Assembly (NCBI GenBank): GCA_031258995.1
Contig: JAIRMB010000053.1
Coordinates: 1 to 19,644, forward strand
Reading direction: 5' to 3'
Length of the DNA: 19,644 nucleotides
Source of the DNA: Puniceicoccales bacterium
Lineage (GTDB): Bacteria > Verrucomicrobiota > Verrucomicrobiia > Opitutales > JAIRLM01
Under the pieces are notes generated by a model. That model was not told where the DNA came from and searched no databases. It saw nothing but the letters and a program-made list of their open reading frames with translations. Shown here in pieces: positions 15,603-19,644 of this stretch. The position numbers and the translations under genes were made by a program. Position 1 is the stretch's first letter. Each line of letters opens with the position of its first letter.

Positions 15603-15616
15603 CCGCCCTAGCGGGA
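15603..15616. repeat. Short hairpin
   Basis: CCCGC-CCTA-GCGGG forms a 5-bp G+C stem with a 4-base loop between the small carbohydrate-binding-like gene and tRNA-His. There is no U-run on either strand and no assigned role. Confidence 0.25.
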
Positions 15617-15647
15617 GCTGTTTCCTGCGAGATCGACGGAATTGCCG

Positions 15648-15653
15648 TTGACA
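15648..15653 (+). promoter_or_regulatory. Probable -35 box for tRNA-His
   Basis: A perfect TTGACA lies 36 bases upstream of position -1 of tRNA-His. The expected -10 (ATGGCT at 15671-15676 after 17 bases) is poor, as it is for tRNA-Glu, so the assignment rests on the -35 and the distance. Confidence 0.4.
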
Positions 15654-15688
15654 GGCCCCGCCGTCAATTCATGGCTTTCGGCTGTAGC

Positions 15689-15766
15689 GGTGGCTGTAGC
15701 TCAGTTGGTCAGAGCATCGGATTGTGGTTCCGAGGGTCGCCGGTTCGAGCCCGGTCAGCCACCCCA
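15689..15766 (+). tRNA. tRNA-His (GTG)
   Basis: The acceptor stem is GTGGCTG/CAGCCAC, the anticodon stem TCGGA/TCCGA encloses loop TTGTGGT with anticodon GTG, and the T loop is TTCGAGC. The discriminator is C73. G at 15689 is the -1 guanosine that marks tRNA-His. CCA is encoded at 15764-15766. It converges on tRNA-Thr, 23 bases away. Confidence 0.97.
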
Positions 15767-15789
15767 GCAAGCGCGACACAGAAACTTTC

Positions 15790-15865
15790 TGGAGCCGGAT
15801 GTCAGGATCGAACTGACGACCTTCCGCTTACAAGGCGGATGCTCTACCGGTTGAGCTAATCCGGC
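15790..15865 (-). tRNA. tRNA-Thr (TGT)
   Basis: Read on the minus strand, the acceptor stem is GCCGGAT/ATCCGGC, the anticodon stem TCCGC/GCGGA encloses loop CTTGTAA with anticodon TGT, and the T loop is TTCGATC. The discriminator is T and CCA is encoded (15792-15790). It follows tRNA-Lys by 5 bases, so the two are surely one transcript. Confidence 0.97.
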
Positions 15866-15870
15866 GCCCC

Positions 15871-15946
<76 letters not shown>

Positions 15947-16300
15947 GCCATGCCATTTCCTATGCGGCGGTGGCAGCGACGCCGCAAGCGAAATTTCCGC
16001 CGGCCATCCCGCACGGGCGCGAGAAAAAAGGCGAGGCGATGGCGAGAGGCGGAATCAAATCGTTGCCAGAATGATTTTCAGTCCTGGGAGTTTACCCCCA
16101 TGAAAAACTGTTAGCCATAGGCAACCGATGAATTGCCACAGAATTAGAAAATTTTAAGAAAATAACGATCCACTTTTCAGCCTCCGCGGGTAGAAGCGCG
16201 TGAACGACTAGAAAACCAAGCGAATTTTTCTTGCAAAAGCGACATACGGACATCGCGCCTTCATGTGGCTAGTTTTTGTTTTACCATTATGCATAGCCGG
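15947..16300. other. Non-coding stretch upstream of tRNA-Lys
   Basis: I see no protein gene in about 350 bases. The part next to tRNA-Lys should hold the promoter for the Lys-Thr pair. The rest (about 16080-16290) is A+T-richer than its surroundings, with no repeat or hairpin that stands out. It is bounded on the far side by the strong hairpin at 16301-16323. Confidence 0.5.
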
Positions 16301-16327
16301 CTCGGCCCGTTTTACGGGCCGAGTTTT
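16301..16327. terminator. Strong 10-bp hairpin, terminator-like
   Basis: CTCGGCCCGT-TTT-ACGGGCCGAG is a perfect 10-bp stem with a 3-base loop. On the plus strand it is followed by TTTT, as in an intrinsic terminator. On the minus strand there is no U-run, but it lies 9 bases past the CCA end of the candidate RNA described next, where a terminator would be expected. It may act in both directions. Confidence 0.55.
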
Positions 16328-16332
16328 GCGAC

Positions 16333-16573
16333 TGGCATAGGGAGTGTACTTGGGCTACACAGTTGCATTCGATAACGGCTTGCTAGTGCCCTGGAACAAA
16401 CTGTATAGCTAGCCTCCAGAGAAAGCTAGCGGTGCCATCGCGTGGTCCGCCTGCGTCCTTTGTCTCCCACAACTGCTGGAGCCCGGTCTAGGAGTGCATG
16501 GGCGGGACAAATCTCCGAAAGGAGCACAGGAAGGCCCATAGCCGAAGGATCCGGTAGACTACCTCATCCCTAC
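16333..16573 (-). ncRNA. Candidate structured RNA with tRNA-like ends (possible divergent tmRNA-type RNA)
   Basis: A 241-base stretch without a protein gene. On the minus strand the 5' end GTAGGGA (16573-16567) can pair with TCCCTAT (16343-16337) as a 7-bp acceptor stem (one G-U). The 3' strand is followed by G-CCA (16336-16333) and preceded, with no gap, by a 5-bp stem with 7-base loop, GTGTA-GCCCAAG-TACAC (16360-16344). That is tRNA T-arm geometry. A TATATC box (16586-16581) would start transcription near 16573, and a strong hairpin follows the CCA. Internal hairpins include ATGGGC/GCCCAT capped by CTCC-GAAA-GGAG (16498-16539, plus orientation) and GGCT-T-GCTA/TAGC-T-AGCC (16377-16414). The T loop lacks the TTCRA consensus and I find no proteolysis-tag frame ending in Ala-Leu-Ala-Ala, so this is not a confirmed tmRNA. 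Confidence 0.4.
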
Positions 16574-16598
16574 CACCGGTGATATATTTCCCATACAC

Positions 16599-17696
16599 TC
16601 AACTAAATCGAAAATTGGCCACGTCGCCGTCCTTCATCACGTAGTCTTTCCCTTCCATGCGGTAGCGGCCGGCGGCACGGGCGGCAGCCACTCCGCCGTG
16701 GCGGACCAAATCTTCGTAGGCGATAACTTCTGCCCGAATGAAGCCCTTTTCGAAGTCGCCGTGGATGACACCGGCACAGGCGGGAGCCCGCATGCCCAAG
16801 CGGAATGTCCAGGCCCGCACCTCCTTTTCTCCGGCCGTGAAAAAGAATGCTAAATTCAGGAGTCGACAGGAGCGGACGATGAGCTCAGAAACGCCGCTGT
16901 CGTAGACGGATAGTTCTGCTAAGAATTTTTGCGCTTCTTTCGGCTGCAGATCGCCCAATTCTTCTTCCAGTCGAGCACTGACCGCGCAGACTTCTGCCGG
17001 CGGGTTACTTTCCGCGTAGGCGCGGACGGCTCGCAGGTGAGAATTCGTTTCCGGATGGGCCAGATCCTCTTCTGACACATTGCAGGCGTAGAGAGTGGGC
17101 TTTGCCGTGAGCAGGCAGAGGCGTCGCAAAAGAGGAATTTCCTCGTCCGGCAGAGAAAGCGTTTGGGCCGGCTGTCCTCCGTCCAGGTGTTCGATGAGCC
17201 GCTCCATAAGGGAGCAGGCCTGGACCGCCTCCTTGTCTAAGGCCTTTGCCCGCTTTTTCCCCCGTTCCAGCTGGTTCCGCAAAGATTCCAAATCTGCTAA
17301 AAGTAATTCTGTCTGAATAATCTCTAAATCACGCAGGCCGTCCACGGCTCCCGTCGAATGGAGGATGTCGCTGTCCTCAAAGCAGCGGACCACATGCACG
17401 AGCGCATCCATTTCTCTGATGCTGGCCAAAAACTTGTTTCCCAGGCCCTCGCCGCGGCTCGCACCCGCCACCAGACCGGCGATGTCCACAAACTCGACGG
17501 CGGCCGGAATGAGCGAAGCCGGACGGAACATTTCCTGCAAAACTGCGAGCCGCCGGTCCGGCACCTGCACGATCCCCACATTTGGCTCAATGGTGCAGAA
17601 GGGATAGTTGCGGGCCTCCGCTTTCCTACTGCGCGTTAGTGCATTAAAAAGAGTGCTTTTCCCCACATTTGGCAATCCGACGATTCCGATCCGCAT
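16599..17696 (-). CDS. ychF: Redox-regulated ATPase YchF (Obg-like)
   Basis: A 365-residue protein, the normal YchF/OLA1 length. The N-terminus begins Met-Arg-Ile-Gly-Ile-Val-Gly-Leu-Pro-Asn-Val-Gly-Lys-Ser-Thr, with the P-loop at 7-15. Asn-Tyr-Pro-Phe-Cys-Thr-Ile-Glu-Pro-Asn-Val-Gly (switch I) and Asp-Ile-Ala-Gly-Leu-Val (G3) follow, and then a coiled-coil arm. The C-terminal TGS domain ends Phe-Glu-Lys-Gly-Phe-Ile-Arg-Ala-Glu-Val-Ile and Asp-Val-Ala-Asn-Phe-Arg-Phe. YchF is a cytoplasmic Obg-family enzyme that prefers ATP, binds ribosomes and affects translation and oxidative-stress responses. I chose ATG 17696 because it gives the invariant family N-terminus. TTGCCA lies 36 bases upstream and AGGG just before the ATG is a weak ribosome binding site. 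It is divergent from the ABC ATPase, with 116 bases between starts. Confidence 0.96.
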   Translation of the reverse strand: MRIGIVGLPNVGKSTLFNALTRSRKAEARNYPFCTIEPNVGIVQVPDRRLAVLQEMFRPASLIPAAVEFVDIAGLVAGASRGEGLGNKFLASIREMDALVHVVRCFEDSDILHSTGAVDGLRDLEIIQTELLLADLESLRNQLERGKKRAKALDKEAVQACSLMERLIEHLDGGQPAQTLSLPDEEIPLLRRLCLLTAKPTLYACNVSEEDLAHPETNSHLRAVRAYAESNPPAEVCAVSARLEEELGDLQPKEAQKFLAELSVYDSGVSELIVRSCRLLNLAFFFTAGEKEVRAWTFRLGMRAPACAGVIHGDFEKGFIRAEVIAYEDLVRHGGVAAARAAGRYRMEGKDYVMKDGDVANFRFS

Positions 17697-17812
17697 GGTC
17701 CCTATCACTTGCCCCGGGCCGAAAGCTGGCAAGGGAGAAAGCGTAGCGAAGCAGATCGGTGGCGTTTCCCACTTGACGGCTCCGGCGGCCGCTTCCAGAT
17801 AGAGATTACTCG

Positions 17813-18883
17813 ATGATTGGGATCGGCATTGACCGCATCACGAAGCAGTTCGGCTCGGTGGTGGCGCTGGATGCCGTTGAATTTCAAGTCGCTCCCGGTG
17901 AACTTTTTTTCCTTCTTGGCCCGAGCGGCTGCGGTAAAACTACGCTCTTGCGTACGCTGGCGGGATTTTGCATTCCCGACGGCGGGCGACTTTTTTTCGG
18001 CGGGAAGGATGTTACCCGACTGCCGGCCAATCGACGACAGGCGGGCATGGTGTTTCAGAGCTATGCCCTCTGGCCCCACATGACCGTTTCGGAAAACGTC
18101 GCATTCGGGCTGAAGCAAAAGAAATTGCCTAAGTCTGTCATTGGAGAGCGGCTGGCGGAGGCGCTGGCGGGGGTTCGCATGGAGCAATTCGCCAATCGGA
18201 AGCCCAACGAACTTTCCGGCGGGCAGCAGCAGCGGGTCGCTCTCGCCCGGGCCCTCGCCGTCCGTCCCCGCTGCTTGCTCCTGGATGAGCCCCTCTCCAA
18301 TCTGGACGCCCAGCTGCGCAATGAAATGCGTATCGAGATCCGTCGTATTTGTAAGGAGCACCGGCTCACCACCATCTACGTCACCCATGATCAAAAGGAG
18401 GCCCTCTCCATCGCCGATCGGGTTGCTGTCTTTTCCCGCGGCCGAGTGGAGCAGATCGGCTCGCCTCTAGAAGTTTACAAGCGTCCCCGAAATCGTTTTG
18501 TGGCACATTTCGTCGGCGAAACAAATTTTTTGGAGGGGAAGGTGCTGGGTCGCGAAGGCGAATTTTTCATCGTGGAGACCGTCCTAGGCATCCTGCAGAG
18601 CATGCCCGTGGATCCGGACGAGCCGCCCGGCGTCGGCGATCGGGTCCACCTGTCCCTCCGGCCAGAGGTAATTCGGCTTCGCAGCGAAACCGTCGACTGT
18701 AACTGCTTTGCTGGTAACATTGTCGCAATGACCTACTTCGGTGAAGTGGCTCACTACGATTTCCTACGTAACGGTGTTCGACTGAAGGTGTCCGAATTGA
18801 ATCCACGCTACCTTGGCCACAGCGCGGAAGAAACGATCTTGGCCAACGTGCGTCCGGAAGATGTGCTCATTATCCGGGACTAG
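17813..18883 (+). CDS. ABC transporter ATP-binding protein, PotA/FbpC/UgpC type
   Basis: A 356-residue ATPase with all nucleotide-binding motifs: Walker A Gly-Pro-Ser-Gly-Cys-Gly-Lys-Thr (36-43), Q-loop Phe-Gln-Ser-Tyr-Ala-Leu-Trp-Pro-His, signature Leu-Ser-Gly-Gly-Gln (134-138), Walker B Leu-Leu-Leu-Asp-Glu (Asp158, Glu159) and H-loop His192. The C-terminal 120 residues are an OB-fold regulatory (TOBE) domain, as in importers for polyamines, ferric iron, sugars or glycerol-phosphate. It energises a cytoplasmic-membrane importer as a homodimer. No permease or binding protein is in the window, so the substrate cannot be named; the shared family ATPase could serve several permeases. ATG 17813 has no clear ribosome binding site; TTGACG (17773-17778) is a good -35 box 40 bases upstream. 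A 13-bp hairpin lies after the gene. Confidence 0.92.
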   Translation: MIGIGIDRITKQFGSVVALDAVEFQVAPGELFFLLGPSGCGKTTLLRTLAGFCIPDGGRLFFGGKDVTRLPANRRQAGMVFQSYALWPHMTVSENVAFGLKQKKLPKSVIGERLAEALAGVRMEQFANRKPNELSGGQQQRVALARALAVRPRCLLLDEPLSNLDAQLRNEMRIEIRRICKEHRLTTIYVTHDQKEALSIADRVAVFSRGRVEQIGSPLEVYKRPRNRFVAHFVGETNFLEGKVLGREGEFFIVETVLGILQSMPVDPDEPPGVGDRVHLSLRPEVIRLRSETVDCNCFAGNIVAMTYFGEVAHYDFLRNGVRLKVSELNPRYLGHSAEETILANVRPEDVLIIRD

Positions 18884-18916
18884 TGCATTCCGATGACACA
18901 AATTTCGTCGGCGCGG

Positions 18917-18945
18917 CCCCGCGGCGCGCAAAGCGCGCCGCGGGG
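18917..18945. terminator. Very stable G+C hairpin between convergent genes
   Basis: CCCCGCGGCGCGC (18917-18929), loop AAA, and its exact complement (18933-18945) make a 13-bp all-G+C stem. It sits 33 bases after the ABC ATPase stop and before the convergent autotransporter stop at 19102. Neither strand has a U-run after it, so it may act as a bidirectional barrier or Rho-assisted/3'-protecting hairpin. Confidence 0.55.
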
Positions 18946-18950
18946 GCTAA

Positions 18951-18992
18951 AAGTTTCCGGGGCCGGGAGTTTCCTGGGCCGGGAATTCTGGG
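18951..18992. repeat. Short imperfect direct repeats
   Basis: Two related G+C-rich units of about 16 bases lie in tandem (around GGGGCCGGGAGTTTCC at 18958 and TGGGCCGGGAATTCTG at 18974), just after the 13-bp hairpin. They are non-coding and of unknown meaning. Confidence 0.25.
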
Positions 18993-19101
18993 AAATTATT
19001 TTCCGGATCGGGATTTACGGAGCCGCCGAATTTCGGGCCCCGCCCAAATAGCCGAATGCCCATTGGAACGGCGAAAGGAAAAGTAAATTCCGGCCGCGAG
19101 A

Positions 19102-19644
19102 TCAGAACTCGTAGCACGCTCGTAGGGAGCCGCTTACGCCATTCTGCCGGCCGGTGGAGCCGTGGAGGGCGAGGTCGATGGCGGCGGCGGCGCTGGGCCG
19201 GTAGGAGAGGCCCAATTCGCCGGCCGTGGAGCCGCCCTTCAACGAAGGTTGTGGGATTTCCAGCCCGCCCGCGCTGCCGCGGGCCGTGCCGGCGAATTCG
19301 CGCTCGTAAAATGCTCCGCACCAAGGAGCTAGCTTCCAGTGGGACTGGTAGGCGAGCCGGCCGCCGAGCCGGACCCGGTGGGAGTTCACGGGCCGGAAGG
19401 AAATTTCCTCCCGTTCGAAATATTTTCCGTTCCCGTGAGAGCAGAAGTACTTGCCGCAGAATTCGATGGAGTGTTTTCCCAGATTTTCCCAGCGGCAACT
19501 CAGCCCCGCCCGGCCGCCGAAATAGGGCACGTTTTTGCCATCGAAGGACCTACCGGCCGCCGGGCCTTCGCCGTCCCAGCGGTTAGCGAGCAGGCCGGCC
19601 CGGCCGGCGATCTCTCCCCAGAGTCGGCCGGAGCCCATTTTCGG
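19102..19644 (-). CDS. Autotransporter beta-domain, C-terminal part (5' end outside window)
   Basis: The visible 180 or so residues end the gene; the frame is open to the window edge, so the N-terminal signal peptide and passenger lie outside. The sequence alternates short polar turns with amphipathic strands rich in Gly, Leu, Tyr, Phe and Trp (for example Leu-Gly-Gly-Arg-Leu-Ala-Tyr and Leu-Gly-Leu-Ser-Tyr-Arg-Pro). It finishes Leu-Arg-Ala-Cys-Tyr-Glu-Phe, with the terminal Phe that outer-membrane barrels use for BAM recognition. It should form part of a 12-strand barrel in the outer membrane that carries a surface passenger. The region is about 65% G+C. It converges on the ABC ATPase gene. 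The ATG at 19638 is internal and not taken as the start. Confidence 0.75.
   Translation of the reverse strand, partial: PKMGSGRLWGEIAGRAGLLANRWDGEGPAAGRSFDGKNVPYFGGRAGLSCRWENLGKHSIEFCGKYFCSHGNGKYFEREEISFRPVNSHRVRLGGRLAYQSHWKLAPWCGAFYEREFAGTARGSAGGLEIPQPSLKGGSTAGELGLSYRPSAAAAIDLALHGSTGRQNGVSGSLRACYEF

Noticed and set aside
16195..16220. Sequence resembling a group I intron R element (GAACGACTAGA)
   Set aside because: No P, Q or S partner elements in the right order; chance match.
16300..16600. Standard RNase P RNA, 6S RNA or 4.5S SRP RNA
   Set aside because: The conserved cores (GAGGAAAGTCC; the SRP tetraloop region) are not present on either strand.
18947..19586. Long frames on both strands over the autotransporter region
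   Set aside because: High G+C keeps several frames open; only one minus frame has barrel-like strands and a terminal Phe.

Overview
This window is a stretch of a bacterial chromosome, roughly 55% G+C by eye. It carries fifteen protein genes I can support (two cut by the window edges), one doubtful reading frame, five tRNA genes and one candidate structured RNA. The cell looks Gram-negative and double-membraned: there is an LPS-heptose kinase (hldA), a MarC-type inner-membrane protein, a pseudopilin-like protein and the end of an autotransporter beta-barrel. The mix of a SWIM-SNF2 helicase, a small starch-binding-like protein, autotransporters, and many orphan proteins suggests Verrucomicrobiota (Opitutia/Puniceicoccales-like) or a relative in the PVC group. 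That placement is inferred from family flavour, not from a marker gene.

Layout. 1-1824: two adjacent plus-strand genes of unknown function; the first has lost its 5' end to the window edge and carries a papain-like Gly-Ser-Cys-Phe-Ala motif. 1905-1979: tRNA-Glu. 2020-3660 (minus): a long A+T-richer orphan gene. 3845-4363: a small exported protein whose 3' end overlaps tRNA-Ser (4354-4438). 4439-5413: about 1 kb without a convincing gene. 5414-6968: a pseudopilin-like gene running tail-to-tail into, and overlapping, a degenerate AAA+/Fis-type regulator. 7164-8369: a membrane protein ending in a J domain. 8591-9574: hldA. 9632-11062 (minus): marC-like and radC. 11398-15069: a 1223-residue SWIM-SNF2 helicase. 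15100-15525 (minus): a small carbohydrate-binding-like protein with a near-consensus promoter. 15689-15946: tRNA-His, then tRNA-Thr and tRNA-Lys on the other strand. 15947-16598: no protein gene, but a candidate RNA with tRNA-like ends (16573-16333, minus). 16599-17696 (minus): ychF. 17813-18883: an ABC ATPase without its permease. 19102-end (minus): C-terminal part of an autotransporter barrel.

Genes are mostly single transcription units in alternating directions; only genes 1-2 look like an operon. Shine-Dalgarno sequences are weak or absent for most genes. In several of them a -35-like hexamer lies 34-36 nt before the chosen start codon, which would place transcription starts at or next to the start codon (leaderless mRNAs). 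Housekeeping parts (tRNAs, ychF, radC, hldA) alternate with orphan genes. The orphans worth most attention are the papain-like protein, the J-domain membrane protein and the low-G+C gene between two tRNAs.
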